Shown here in pieces: positions 47,913 to 58,934 of a DNA stretch of 64,000 nucleotides; within the stretch, counting starts at the first letter, position 1, and each line of letters opens with the position of its first letter. The notes under the pieces are model-generated. The model did not search any database and was not told where the DNA came from. It worked only from the letters and a program-made list of their open reading frames with translations. Source of the DNA: Sympetrum striolatum. Lineage: Eukaryota > Arthropoda > Insecta > Odonata > Libellulidae. Both the position numbers and the translations under genes were made by a program. The stretch is from assembly GCA_947579665.1 (NCBI GenBank), contig OX388347.1, positions 38,696,943 through 38,760,942 on the forward strand, read 5' to 3'.

Positions 47913-48337
47913 TGAAAACTCGATCACAAAATAAAAATGCAAAGACCTAGCAATGCTGGGAGGTTTCCAATATCCTCTCTTTAATATTTTGAGCCGATAT
48001 TGCTCTCTTTCGTCGTTTCCAAACCCTTACAAAAAATACGATAGATTTCTCGATACGAAGTGTTGAATCCTCGATATTTTAGCAGATTGAACAATACCTC
48101 CCAAAGAAATGGAGGCGTTTGGGAAAAATAAAAATGGCGCACCTCAACCATAAAACTGTCGACGAGATAAAAGATTTACAAACACAGGTCGCTCGCGGAG
48201 CAATCGAAAGCTAGGCGGCGCTTCAATCGGCCCGCGTTAACGAGATCTTATTTTGCGGAAAGATTTACTTTTGGCCGTCCATCCGTGACATTCCGTCTCT
48301 AATTGGGAAGGCGTGCACGGGCGAGTGAATAACGACG
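47913..48337. other. GC rises towards 48.3 kb; no gene recognised
   Basis: Leads into the CpG-rich region with tRNA-like boxes. No repeat recognised. Confidence 0.45.
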
Positions 48338-48415
48338 TCCGCGTCCGCGCACGCCCGTGCTCGGGGCGGGATTCGAACCGCGCTCCCCCCTGTCACGATC
48401 CGATGATGAATGCAC
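48338..48415 (-). mobile_element. tRNA-like head (minus) of a head-to-head pair
   Basis: Minus-strand B box GGTTCGAATCCC at 48379-48368 lies in GCGCGGTTCGAATCCCGC. It faces a plus-strand B box 100 bases away. The frames here contain the DSNRAP/RGSNPAP peptides typical of translated B boxes, and they are not genes. Confidence 0.5.
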
Positions 48416-48424
48416 GCAAGAAGG

Positions 48425-48515
48425 ACGCGTCTTTGGTGGCCGCATCCGACGGCCCCTCTCACGAGGGTCAATGGTTCGAATCCCGTTACTCACTGCAGCT
48501 ACACAGCCCCATATT
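48425..48515 (+). mobile_element. tRNA-like head (plus) of a head-to-head pair
   Basis: TTTGGTGGCCGCATCCGACG (A-box-like) and CAATGGTTCGAATCCCGTTA (B box, about 48472-48484) have tRNA-like spacing. The remaining stems do not form a cloverleaf. Confidence 0.5.
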
Positions 48516-51500
48516 ACCGCTTTTTTCAGCACTAAGTCCCCGGCTTTTTCCCCTTGACTTTCTAAGGGTGATTTATTTTCTAATGAAGATAGACGTTAGG
48601 GAATCAAGCGCTTGTTACTCGCGCGTGGGTAGATGTACGGCAGACTAATGAAATATGCGGTTGTGAGTTACATGCGCTCGTGATGTAAAAACCCACTCTA
48701 GAGTCCATTGGCGTATCTTCATGTTTCCCGTGAGCAAAATGGATTTTTTTATGAGCTCAGTGCGGGAGCTCCAGCGATAATTGATTTATAAAGGGAAAAG
48801 TATACTGCTGCGAGACAAATTATTTCTTGCGGAGGGCATAATGGATGTTGGATTCATTTTTTCTGGGCTCAGGATTTCCAGCAGTTTATCTGCCGTTAGT
48901 ATGGCTGTCTTGAATTTCAAAGTATGCACGAGGGTACCTAAAAACGAGGATATTTTCTTAGGTTATCACTTCTTGCGCTGCTTTAACTGCAGCCTGGTTT
49001 GTGCTGCTCCTTTAATGGAATGATAAAAAAATCGTTGGATGGTAGAGGCCTTAATGTAGTGGTATTTCATACTAAAAATAAAAAATGCATTAAGACACAA
49101 TTTATTTATAGTGAAAATGGGTCTAGTATTCTGTGATAAAAAGATTAACTCGTACCTCAGAGTAAGGAGTAAGCTAAGTATGTTATAATCTGTTCTGTGA
49201 TTTATTGATAATTCATTGATTTATATATAATCATGTGATTTATTAATGAGTCATCATGAGTTATTCCCTTTTTACAGGTTTCAGCATTTTTTGTATGAAA
49301 TAAAAAAATAGAATTCTTAGTTTAATTTCGCAGCAATAGAGATATTTGCAACTTTTGTGGTCGCCAATGTGGTTCATCTATGCATAAAATTATTCACACT
49401 GAAGATTGTAATAGCTATTTAAAAGTAGTATCAATCTAAATTCCGTATAACGAATGCTTGGTATTCGCTAAAACTATAGTAATTTATGTAGCAGAAGGTT
49501 TATATTGAAGGTGAGTCAAACAATTTAATCTTGACGGATTACTCATTTTCTCTGATTGAGTACGTACTCTAAATGTCGTGGGATAAAATAGTTCACTCTT
49601 ATCTTGCTTTAAGAATAAAGGAACTTAACAATGCCCACAGTAGTATATTTGGCGCGACTGGTTTCTTTTACACGTAGTCTTTATGTTTTCTATTTGTTAG
49701 GTATGGCAACATTCCACAAAGTCAAGTTTGAATATATTAGTCTTATTTTTAGTATTAGTTATTAGAGCAATAAAGTTTTTTATGCTAGAACTGTTTATGT
49801 TACAATTGAAACCGGTGCGTATATTCGAAAAATGAGAAAATGTTCGTTGTTTTATCGCTACTCCTGACACATCCTACTACTGATCACTGAACACATCTTA
49901 TTAACTATCGGAATCAGGAAAGGTACTTCGAGAGACAGCGGGTCTTTAACTTTTTTCAGTTTTTACTCTTTCCAATTGCGTATCCACGAAATGATTATCT
50001 TTCGGAAAGGGTAAAAGGATAGTCTTGAGTCGGATAATTCGGCTAAGCAGATTAAGTCATATTGCGCCAACCATTTTACTCCATTAGGTCCGAACGAAAT
50101 TTAACCAGGGGTCGGAGTTGCTTTTGGGGAGATGTTTCTCTCTTTCATGACTGCTAAGATCTCGCCACTTACAGTTTTATCGATGGCGTCACTGATACTG
50201 AGGTCTCAGTGACTATCCTGGACTCGTCCCAAAACTCTCTGAACGTTTACATCGTCTGGCAATGAATTGAAGTACAGGAGACCTTCCCAGTCACCCACTC
50301 TGTTATCTGAGAGATGCATGGAATCCGCAATCAAGCAATATAGAAAATGCGTTTGTCACCACGATTTTACAAGGTTTATTCGATATTTTTCTTCCCCCTT
50401 TTGAAATTTACACGTGTGATAAAATTGTTCGACTAATGATTATGTTTCCAATTAATTTTCTGGTTAACATCTGATAGATTAGTTTACAAAGAACGCTAAT
50501 GATCACTGTATTTATTTACTGCGAAAGAAATGGAGATATTTTAGATTCATTAGTAGGATAGGGTGCGATAGCAGGTCCTTTGAATTTCATTTTGCAACCC
50601 TTTCGGCGATTCGAATAATTTGTATGCTAGGCATCGCATCCATTAATTAGGTTCTCGCCGTTAATGAAAAGCAAGGAGGAGATAGGAGACAATTATAGTT
50701 TTTCTAAGTCAACTCCGGTCATTGTAGCAATATTTTGACTTCGTGTTTTGCAATAGTCTTTCTTTAGAATCTTGATGCAAGCATAATTTTCAACTTTTCT
50801 TTACTGCATCACTCTGTGGCAATACTGTTGGTGGCTCAGTCCTCATCCGTGCTAATTATATAAATTTATTAGCCGGCGCTACTTTCCAACATCTGCGTAT
50901 TGTAAAACGTATATTCGAATAGATAAAGTTAATTTTGATAATATAATATAATCTTCACAATTAGATCGAAGTCTGTATTTACGAATCAATACTCAATCGT
51001 ATTGTCCTTAATTGCTCAGATTTATACAATAAATATATAGAGTATCGTCTCCATATATACTCTAAGTGAATTATATAAGAAATTGGTTTTTTGAAAGGTT
51101 TCTTTATCTATTTTTTCGTATCTCATCACAATTTGGTTTCATATGAAAAATGTCATAACAAATAAACATGACTTTCCTCAGCGTTTAAGAACAGGCTAAT
51201 TATAAGACGATATTGTTTATTTTCAACATCTTTATAATTAGCGACTAAGATGACTTATAACAAATACAAGCCTATTGGGAATGCATGTGCATTTTTAGTT
51301 AAGAAATATGCAGCGTTAATTGGTGATATTGGTCAAAACCTTAACTCTATTGGCAAAGTAAAAATGATACGATACCTTTTAGTGCCATCAAACCATATCC
51401 ATTTTAGCGTATGATTGGAGCGTACATTTTCACTCCGAATCAACCAATGTTTTGTCTTTTTAAGCGATTCACACCCATGTTATTTTTTCTGAGTTTGTGT

Positions 51501-51878
51501 GAATTCAACTGAATTAATACTTCATAATTATTTGTTCTTTCGTAGTAATATTTGAACTACCTACATTCCTGTGAAGCAGTTTTTTTATTATTTATTTCTT
51601 AATGGATTTTTCACATATCTTTAAAGTCAGCATCTGATACCTATTAGGCTGTTTAGGCCGACATCGGTTACCTATCTCTTAAAACCTTCTATGGAAAAGA
51701 AAGCTTCTGTTAATTTGTTTTAATAGATTTTTGTAAAATATGGTAAATTCGTATCGATTGTAACTAATCATGCGTTTTATTAATCAATTACAAGTTGATG
51801 ATGGCATAAAACAAACACTTTTATATTTATAAAATCGCGGTAAGGTCCCGTTAAGCCTACTAGGATTAGGCAACAGGT
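48516..51878. other. AT-rich DNA, nothing recognised
   Basis: About 3.4 kb with no convincing gene or repeat. A small hairpin, GTCACTGA...TCAGTGAC, lies at about 50187-50212. An 80-codon plus frame at 48781-49023 is unassigned. Confidence 0.5.
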
Positions 51879-51879
51879 G

Positions 51880-52160
51880 CCATGAAATATAGTCTCGTTG
51901 AAGCCGCTTTGTTCACTTGTTCGCTATGCGAAAATTCTGCTAAATATATATTCAATGATAATAACCTACCAATCTGCAGTATTAGTAGAAGGACGTAGGA
52001 TATTACTTACAATGAACAGGTTCCTCGAAATATAAAGTCTAGTTGAAGCTGGATTTTTCAATTGTTAACTATGCAAGCATTCTACCACATATATCTGCAA
52101 TAATAGTTATAAAATACCAATATGCAGTCTTAGTAAATGTATGTAGAGTATCCTTCTTCA
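51880..52160 (+). repeat. Two-copy tandem duplication, period about 144 bp
   Basis: Unit 1: GAAATATAGTCTCGTTGAAG, ACTTGTTCGCTATGCGAA, ATATATTCAATGATAATAAC, CAATCTGCAGTATTAGTA. Unit 2: GAAATATAAAGTCTAGTTGA, ATTGTTAACTATGCAAGC, ATATCTGCAATAATAGTTAT, CAATATGCAGTCTTAGTA. Same order with many substitutions. Confidence 0.72.
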
Positions 52161-52834
52161 TGTCGAAGCCTTCGAGAGATGATATTACGGCAGACTGCCC
52201 TTTCTATTTTCGAGGTGGAATCCCTCCTTCCACCGCGATGAATCATCAGGTTCTCTCTCCGACGAAAGGAAAAGAATCTCTCTCTCCGTCGTACTTTCGG
52301 AGAGAACAAGGGTACTGGTTCAGTTGTCTGCGTCCGCAAAAAGGAAGAGTCTCGGAGCCAATCCCCGCCAAAGTGCCGTCTCTTTTGTGTTCCCGCAATC
52401 GGATGGCATTCTCGCAATCGTCACCACTCGGAAGATTTAATCTCCACCTTCGATACCGCACGGAGACGCGAAGGGCGGTCGTACATCACGTCTTCAATAG
52501 CACGCGCCGTGTTTTTTATTCCTTCTCACTCATCGTAAAACTATCCCGTGTTCTCACGGAAAAGAAAAGACGAGGGAGAAGTGTAGTGCAAAGCGTTGTA
52601 GAGGGTCGCGTGTTTTTTTATTCCGTCGAGATCCCACGATTCTCTCTCGCAGTCGATTGCAAATGGAATAGGGATGGTCGATTCATCTCGATGAAGTTTA
52701 ATTTATCGATTGAAGATTTTGTTGAATGTTTCCTGGAGGAGCTCGGAAATATTTTCTCTTGGGCATTGTTTTACGTTAGGGGTGGTCGACCTATGACGCA
52801 TTCACCAAAACTAATGGAATGCGGAGATAAATAA
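52043..52834 (+). other. 263-codon open frame, coding status doubtful
   Basis: This is the longest open frame in the window. I recognise no domain, signal peptide or membrane segment. The first about 38 codons lie inside the second unit of the 144-bp tandem duplication, and codons about 45-205 lie in a CpG-rich island where minus-strand frames (95 and 71 codons) are also open. The residue make-up is rich in S, R and F with no repeated motif. A chance frame across a stop-depleted island is the likeliest explanation; a lineage-specific gene or a first exon is possible. Confidence 0.15.
52180..52660. other. CpG-rich island
   Basis: Raised GC with frequent CG (CTCTCCGTCGTACTTTCG, CGGAGACGCGAAGGGCGGTC). 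It carries most of the 263-codon frame. Promoter or enhancer use is possible, but no core promoter motif was identified with confidence. Confidence 0.45.
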
Positions 52835-52889
52835 AAATTTATTTATCTTACACAATTCACTTATGCCTAAAGTTACTGATTCTAAAACA

Positions 52890-52950
52890 TCGGTGGTCAA
52901 TTAGTTGGTATGCTAGTCTTCGAATCCCGGTTTCGAGTCCTGGCAAATAG
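52890..52950 (+). mobile_element. tRNA-like SINE remnant
   Basis: GGTGGTCAATTAGTTGGTAT (A-box-like) and GGTTTCGAGTCCTGGC (B-box-like, 52929-52944) have short but plausible spacing. The head is degenerate and no body was matched to another copy. Confidence 0.5.
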
Positions 52951-53880
52951 GAATTCTTCTGTTACGGAATGAATCTGTGTTCGTCTATAATTGGGTACCT
53001 CACTGGTGTTGTTGTATGAACGGATGGTTGTGGTGGATTTAAGTTATAAAGTAAATGAGTAACCTAACCTGCCGTTTAATTCTAGATAGCGAAGTTATTG
53101 TAGATTATCGTTACAGTAAATTTCACATTAATGTAGTTCGTATGGCGCTGTTGCAATGGAAATGAATTAAGTTACGCTTATATTATGAAGGTTTGACCTC
53201 CCCTGTTCTACAAGGTACAAAATAATATTAGTCACTCTTGAAAATTACCAGTGAAAATATTATTTAAAATATCTAAAAAAATATATTTTTTAAAGGAAAT
53301 GGTTGATACCGTATCAAGAGAAGAACGTCCAGTAAAATTCAGCTCAAAGACTCAGGCTGGATATTTTTTTATAGTAATGGTCATAAACTTGAATTTTATT
53401 ATATCATCTAAAAATGGGGATATCAAACGGTAGACGTCAAAGTCTCTTGCGATGTTTAGTAAGGGTGAAATGAACTTAGAGGATCCTAAGAATACTAATC
53501 CGTGATTCGAGCATAATTCTTATATCCTATAGGATGAAGATTGGACCTATTGAGAATTGTATATTAGCCATTGAGTTTCTCAGAAATGGCCACCCAATAG
53601 CACCTAAAAATCTGCTCATGATGCGGGAAAGTGTCGTAAAACCTAGGATAGGAGAAGCATTCACATACTTCGTCATGGCGGCTGGATTGAGAAGAGTGTT
53701 CGGAATGCATAAGAAGCTGCTACTGAGAACGTCTTTGGCACTTTTGATCACCCACATTAGCAGCAATTAGCAGCGGAAACTCTAGTAACATTTGATTTGC
53801 TCCATTGCGTGCGAAGACAATATCGCGACAACAAATTGAGGAAAATTTATCGTCGAGCTACGAGCTCATGTTCGTCGTCG
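52951..53880. other. No feature recognised
   Basis: Opposed 79- and 78-codon frames overlap at 53527-53770; neither has a recognisable domain. Otherwise AT-rich. Confidence 0.5.
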
Positions 53881-54450
53881 TTTCATACGACAGCACGAGA
53901 TCGCGGCGTTGATAACTTGGTATCCTAATAACGCTAAGAGAAAGATGCAAATCGCTCGTGTACCTGCAAGATATGGATCATTGTTTCGCAAGACAATGAG
54001 GGAGCACACCGGAGGTTAGTTAACAACCCGACGCGGAGTTCCGCGACGTCTGGGAGCAAGTGCACGCCACCGAAATTCGGATTTGCAAGGCGTTTCCGCC
54101 GATTTGGCTTCTTAACTACTCTCGGTCGCGTCACACCCCGAGGCATCTCTTCCTACTGTCGTCTGGAAACTGGACGGAGGCCAGCGGAATTCCACCCCGC
54201 TCTTTTATTCTCCTCTTGGCATTAAATCTTTCCCCCGAAACCCGACTACCGCAATATCATACGGATGGGACGATTCGTCGCAGAGTGGTTTTCGCCCTGG
54301 ACGTTTCGCCGCGAAATTTTAACGAATACAGTAGAATGTTTAAGATTTTCCTCCAGTGTAGGGAAAGATCAATTCCTAATTATGCCCTGTATGCTATCGG
54401 GAATGGATCGATTTGCCGTAAGGTACTTTTCGCCGCCAATAATTTCTTAG
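53881..54450. other. CpG-rich island with a 135-codon frame
   Basis: Plus frame 54060-54467 (135 codons) and shorter frames on both strands overlap in a CG-rich stretch (CGACGCGGAGTTCCGCGACG). No domain recognised. Probably non-coding. Confidence 0.4.
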
Positions 54451-54469
54451 TAATTAAATACGACTAAAA

Positions 54470-54609
54470 ATCGAAGAAATAAGATGTTTACCTTCCGAAG
54501 TATTTATCAATGGGACCATAGTTTTGGTGCAAGTTTACACCATCATCAGGCCTAAGCATGGTCGCGTAATTAAATACTGCGGAAAGTAAACGTCTTATTT
54601 CTTCTTCGA
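54470..54609. mobile_element. Fold-back element with hammerhead-like core, arm class 4
   Basis: Left arm TCGAAGAAATAAGATGTTTA, CCTTCCGAAGTATTTAT; right arm mirrors it (TAAATACTGCGGAAAGTAAA, CGTCTTATTTCTTCTTCGAT). The minus-strand core at 54549-54521 reads CTGATGA, TG, GTG-TAAACTT-GCAC, CAAAAC: intact CTGATGA, a GGTG/CACC stem, and GAAAC mutated to AAAAC. Confidence 0.75.
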
Positions 54610-54712
54610 TTGTTAAAATGAAATTTCACCAGATTTTACATAGCACTTTTAATTTTGTAAAATACGACTCATTTTCATCGAGTACTAGGCATTTTTATTT
54701 ACTTAACGTATG

Positions 54713-54995
54713 CGGATAATAATAATAATAGTTTATTTACTAGCAGATGTTGCCCTTTTTGAATTATTACATGTGAACCCACATCGGTTCATACAGTAAA
54801 TGAAAAAAATCAAATACTTTAAGCAAAAAAGAAAACAGAGAGGACTACATAACAAATACAATAATTATACTAAGATACAAATGATTAGAATGAGAAAATT
54901 AACAAGATGAACAGTAAAGAATAAAAAACAAGAGGAAATACAAGAAATATAGAAATACATAAAATACAAAATTAATAAAATTTACAATTATAGCA
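54713..54995 (-). mobile_element. LINE-like 3' end with TTA tail
   Basis: In minus-strand sense a T-rich stretch of about 200 bases precedes ACTGTATGAACCGATGTGGG, TTCACATGTAATAATTC and CATCTGCTAGTAAATAAAC, ending in a (TTA)n tail at about 54715-54730. The T-rich UTR, AATAAA signal and trinucleotide tail are typical of a non-LTR retrotransposon 3' end. No coding part remains. Confidence 0.6.
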
Positions 54996-55240
54996 ATTTT
55001 GATCGAGCCAACTGAGTTATATGTGTGTAAGTTTAATTAAGAAGAAAATGATTGCCAGATGATACCTTGAATGCAGGCATTTGTTCCAAAACGGAAGTTT
55101 ATATTCTTGGGTTAAGTTGAGTCGAGTTGGGTTGGATTGTGCTTGGTTGAGTTGAGGTTGTAAGGAAAGGAAATTGGAACTCCATTGTGAATGAATTAGA
55201 GGTATAAAAATCTCCAACAGTCGTTTTTGTCAGCGATCCA

Positions 55241-55418
55241 CACCTCGTAGCCACCGGTTTTCGGAGAAAAAGAAAAGTCCAGATTACTGACCTAAGAAGT
55301 ACCTACATTCTTTGACCCCTGAAGATGATAGCATCGCTGTATAAATGTACATTGGGTGCTTCTTAGGTCAGTAATCTGTGTCTTTCTGTTGTTTCCAAAA
55401 TCCGAAGGCAGCGAGGTG
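55241..55418. mobile_element. Fold-back element with decayed hammerhead-like core, arm class 5
   Basis: Inner arms are near perfect: CAGATTACTGACCTAAGAAG at 55280-55299 and CTTCTTAGGTCAGTAATCTG at 55359-55378. Outer arms CACCTCGTAGCCACCGGTTT and the mirrored AATCCGAAGGCAGCGAGGTG are less exact. The loop holds CTGAAGA, TG, ATAGC-ATC-GCTGT (55319-55340) without an intact GAAAC. Confidence 0.75.
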
Positions 55419-55603
55419 CGAGTAGCGGACAAAGATGGCTATTGGATCGTTTTTAAACCTATAATTAGTTTGAGGTAGGTAATGCTCAGTACGCTACAAG
55501 GGGTTTTAAGTCCTCAATGAAATCTGTAAAGAGCCTTATTCATCGATAAAATTATAATAATTAAAATTTCTGATATGTTCAAGCGCAACTTTGTGGAGCC
55601 AAA

Positions 55604-55771
55604 ATAAATGAAACAATAAACACTTAATAACTTCCATAGAGTTTTAAGGTGGCTAGTTTCGTCAACGGATTTTGTCATAATGAACTGGCATATCCGGAAG
55701 ATGTCAATTCATTGACGAAACTAGTCCCCTTAAAAATATATCTGTGGAAGTTATGTATATTGTTTTATTTA
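55604..55771. mobile_element. Fold-back element with hammerhead-like core, arm class 2, copy 1
   Basis: Arms ATAAATGAAACAATAAACAC, TTAATAACTTCCATAGAG and the mirrored TCTGTGGAAGTTA...ATTGTTTTATTTAT. The inner part CTAGTTTCGTCAACGGATTT faces ATTGACGAAACTAGT. The plus-strand core at 55697-55721 is GAAGATGTCAATTCATTGAC, GAAAC: stem II and GAAAC intact, CTGATGA decayed to CGGAAGA. Confidence 0.75.
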
Positions 55772-55789
55772 TGATAATATACATTATAC

Positions 55790-56470
55790 GCGACGAATTG
55801 CCGCGGAATATATCCCAAGCGGAAGGGGTGCTCTCCTAGCCTCGATCGACAGGCGGAGAAAAATTCGCCGATGCCATCCGAAAAAAGCCTTTATTGTTGA
55901 ACCCTTTAAAGATGCCCATTCACGCCTTATCTCAGGTTACCACATAAAAGGAGTCCATAAGACGGGCATTAAAAGAGACGGGAATGCAGAGAGGGCTCAA
56001 GCAAGGAGTTTATAAAAGGCTTTTTTCTTCATCCCCGCGTAAATCGAACGGCTTTTATCTCTCAATCCAAAATGGGCGCGGTGGCGGAGTGGAAAAAGTG
56101 GCCTCCTCTCCTTATTCCGCCTTATATATGGCCGTTTACCCTTTTCCGGAAGGTATAAATGGACTTTTAAAGAGGCGCCGTCTGATACGAGGGAGGGGAA
56201 TAAATTGTGCGGGGAATTATCTTTGGAGAATGCAGGTACGCGCGCAGATTACGCAACTGGTGCAGATAAGAGAAGAGTGCATCGGAATCCGCGTTTAAAT
56301 GCGTGGGAACGGAGGGAGATGGGGAATTTGCATTGAATCGATCTCATATGCATCAGGGCAGGAGATCGGACGATGCAAGGAGGCGATTTAATTACTCGAG
56401 TTATGCAGATTGAAATGTACGATCGCAGATTAAGGAAAAACGTTTCGATCGATAGGAGATTGAATTAAGA
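55790..56470. other. CpG-rich island with a 104-codon frame
   Basis: CG-rich sequence (ACGCGACGAATTGCCGCGG, GGTACGCGCGCAGATTACGC). The plus frame 55984-56298 is unassigned. Non-coding is more likely. Confidence 0.4.
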
Positions 56471-56628
56471 GGGGATTTGTGGGATTTTTAAGTGAGTCTT
56501 CATCGCTTTACTACGGTCTAAAGAATTCGGTTCCGGGTTTGTTTTACGTTCGAAATAGATGGAGGCATCATCTTATTAAGTAGCAAGAATGGCCTAATTT
56601 TGATATTGTCTTCGTGGAAAGACATGTC

Positions 56629-56742
56629 AGGATGAAAGCAGATTTAGTAATTTTTCACTTGGACATTAATTCACATAACTTGAATTCGCGCGAATTAAAA
56701 TCCATGTGAAAAATTACTAAGTGTTTTTTCATCCCGAGGATT
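56629..56742. repeat. Inverted repeat (fold-back) without hammerhead-like core
   Basis: Left arm AGGATGAAAGCAGATTTAGT, AATTTTTCACTTGGA; right arm TCCATGTGAAAAATTACTAA, GTGTTTTTTCATCCCGAGGA is its reverse complement with gaps. The centre itself is palindromic, GAATTCGCGCGAATTA at about 56682-56697. Confidence 0.78.
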
Positions 56743-57264
56743 TTTAAATGATATATTTCAAGTTTGTTATTTTTTAGAGAACATCAGTCACAAAGTAGAA
56801 TTCCTTCAAAAATTCTCTTACGAAGTAAAATTGACATAGTATAACTTCTTCGAGTTTATAATTTAACCCTGAAAATTTTTATAGAGTCTATATTATGCTC
56901 ATTATTATTATTCATACCCTGAAATTTGAAGCCATAATTAATAGGAGGAGATGTTGACTAACATTTACCGGAGCTAAGTTTTTTTAGCTTGCTAATTAAG
57001 CATAACGCATAAGTAATAGTTACATTTCAATAGTACAATATTCATACGATAGATATATGAATATAAACGTCCAAATATATCAATGCTTTTTAAAGACGTT
57101 AATTTTCATGATAGGGAAAAGTTTACTCAATTATTTTTTTATCCATTTGGAAATATAATCTTTTGAGAATGTAACAAACACATTTGGATACGACTTAAGG
57201 TAAAGCTAAACAGTAAAACTAAACAGTTGTAGTTACTTCTTACCTACTATTAAAATATGCTAAA
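56743..57264. other. AT-rich DNA, nothing recognised
   Basis: No gene or repeat seen. Confidence 0.55.
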
Positions 57265-57405
57265 ACAGTAATTTCCATTTCATTGTATTTATATGGCTGG
57301 TTTCGGTTAAGCGGCTTTTTTAGGTACAATATTAGATATGTTCATCATATGGCGGTGATGCATTTGTTGCTAAAACCGGTAGGTAGTTTATAAATCGAAG
57401 AGAAA
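57265..57405. mobile_element. Degenerate fold-back with hammerhead-like core, arm class 6
   Basis: Arms are weak (TTTCATTGTATTTATATGGC against a mirrored TTCGATTTATAAACTACC). The core on the plus strand at about 57353-57384 reads CGGTGATGCATTTGTTGCTA, AAACCGGTAGGTA. It is recognisable by GTGATG, the GCA/TGC stem and AAACCGGT-GGTA, which follow the same order as in the copies at 23992 and 36170. Confidence 0.55.
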
Positions 57406-57534
57406 TTAATAGCAACCTTTTTATGCTTTCCAAGTTACGCAAGCTTTAAATAGGAATTTCAGATGAGATCACTAAAAATGTAGTTGAGGTAAAATAAGAT
57501 GGGTAAATATTGACGGAAATCAACTCACCTGACA

Positions 57535-57870
57535 CTACCCTTTAAATCCTCTCCGCAGAACAGAGGGGAACGAAGTTACCTTATTGAATGGGGCGTTTCT
57601 GCGCCAAAATGTAAACGAGGCGGGGAAACCAGCGTCGACCGCCAGGGAATCTCGCTTCAAAATTACATCTCTGGCACTTAAACACATTTCCCCGAACACC
57701 GATGTCAACGCAGTCGAGAAAAGAGCGTAGACATCGACCGCCGGACGACAGTTACATATTTCTAAACGCCGATTTCAGCGGCACAACTCCACGGAGTACA
57801 CTCAATAGTTACTTTATTCACTCTACCATTGCTTTTCCTTTGAGCGGATTAGAAGCCTTCTCCGTCTTCA
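57535..57870. other. Small GC-rich island
   Basis: Raised GC (GAGGCGGGGAAACCAGCGTC) with a 68-codon frame at 57702-57908 and no recognisable product. Confidence 0.4.
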
Positions 57871-57984
57871 TACTTGATCATTATCTTCTGCTTCATTTTC
57901 CTATTTAGAGAAACCTCAATGTTTAATGCAATCTTTACTATATACTATATGTATTGTTTAGACCATGTTTTTTATAATTTATGC

Positions 57985-58300
57985 ATACTTACGTCTGTGC
58001 ATTAATACACTATATACTTGCGAATTTATGATCATTCTTTTCCTTCTTGTCTTTTTATACTTTTGTATGTATATTGATACACTCATTTATCGTGATTATG
58101 CTTATTGCTGTATCACATAAAAGTATTTATCTATAGTATATCTATATATTTTGTCATGTTTCTTCTCCTCTTTTTAGTTAATACTATCTGTAGGTTCGCG
58201 TAGGCATTTCACGCACCCCTTCTTCGTGGGTGTTTTTCTGCAACAGATACATTTTTTCTTAAAAATCACTTTTTTATATCCGCAATTCTTCTCATTTTAT
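57985..58300 (+). mobile_element. LINE-like 3' fragment, family C, copy 3 (diverged)
   Basis: A long T-rich stretch leads into TGTAGGTTCGCGTAGGCATT, TCACGCACCCCTTCTTCGTG, GGTGTTTTTCTGCAACAG. This corresponds to the block GTAGGTTTCGCAGG...GGTGTTTTCCTGCAGTGG in the copy at 29825-30237 and to the complement at 3298-3360. The 3' end after 58260 does not match. Confidence 0.6.
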
Positions 58301-58681
58301 TCTCATACTATTTCTTTAATCATTGTATTACCTATGACTATGGAATGATTATACAATAGAAAATATTAACTGAAAATTTTTAAATTGGTCTAAAATTTAT
58401 TTATAATTTACATGACTTTTAAATTAGATTTATATATTATTTTATAAATTTTATTTGACTTAAACTACAATTACAATATTAAAATCATTATATCAGTAAA
58501 ACCTACCCGCGATTGGCTTGCAAAATAAAATTACGTCTAATATCAATTTATAATTTACTTGAAATTTTATTAAATGTATTTAAATGAAAATAAAGGTATA
58601 TCATTATTAAATCTGATGTGTTCAAGCCTAAGTCTTTCTAAGTTCGTGGTTCAAGCTCAGTTTTTTGGAAGGAAACCATAG
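58301..58681. other. AT-rich DNA, nothing recognised
   Basis: Very AT-rich. No gene or repeat recognised. Confidence 0.5.
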
Positions 58682-58900
58682 TAAATTAAACGATAAACAC
58701 TTAATAGCTTATAAGAATTAATCTTAATATTAATTAATAATTAATCTTAATAATTAATATTAATATCTTCCATAGATATATTTTTAAGTCGACTAGTTTA
58801 GTAAATGAATCGACATCTTATGAAGTTGTTAATTTGTTGACGATACTAGTTGTCTTGAAAATTAATGAGGAAGTTATTAAGTGTTCATCGTTTAATTTAT
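58682..58900. mobile_element. Fold-back element, arm class 2, copy 2, with AT-rich insert
   Basis: Outer arms TAAATTAAACGATAAACACT, TAATA and the mirrored TTAAGTGTTCATCGTTTAAT differ by about one base in 25. Inner parts (CTTCCATAGATATATTTTTA, GACTAGTTTAGTAAATGAAT) match the copy at 55604-55771. The core remnant at 58823-58850 is GAAGTTGTTAATTTGTTGAC, GATAC. About 60 bases of TTAATATTAA-type sequence lie in the left arm (about 58711-58770). Confidence 0.72.
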
Positions 58901-58934
58901 TATATTATTCTTAATGAAGGAAAAGAACGTAGAT

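Noticed and set aside
48265..48648. Overlapping 68-111-codon frames as genes
   Set aside because: They translate tRNA-like B boxes on both strands (SNRAP/SNPAP-type peptides) in a GC-rich region.
55100..55150. Telomere-like GGTT repeats
   Set aside because: Irregular GTTGA/GTTGG variants, not the insect TTAGG repeat, and within an ordinary region.
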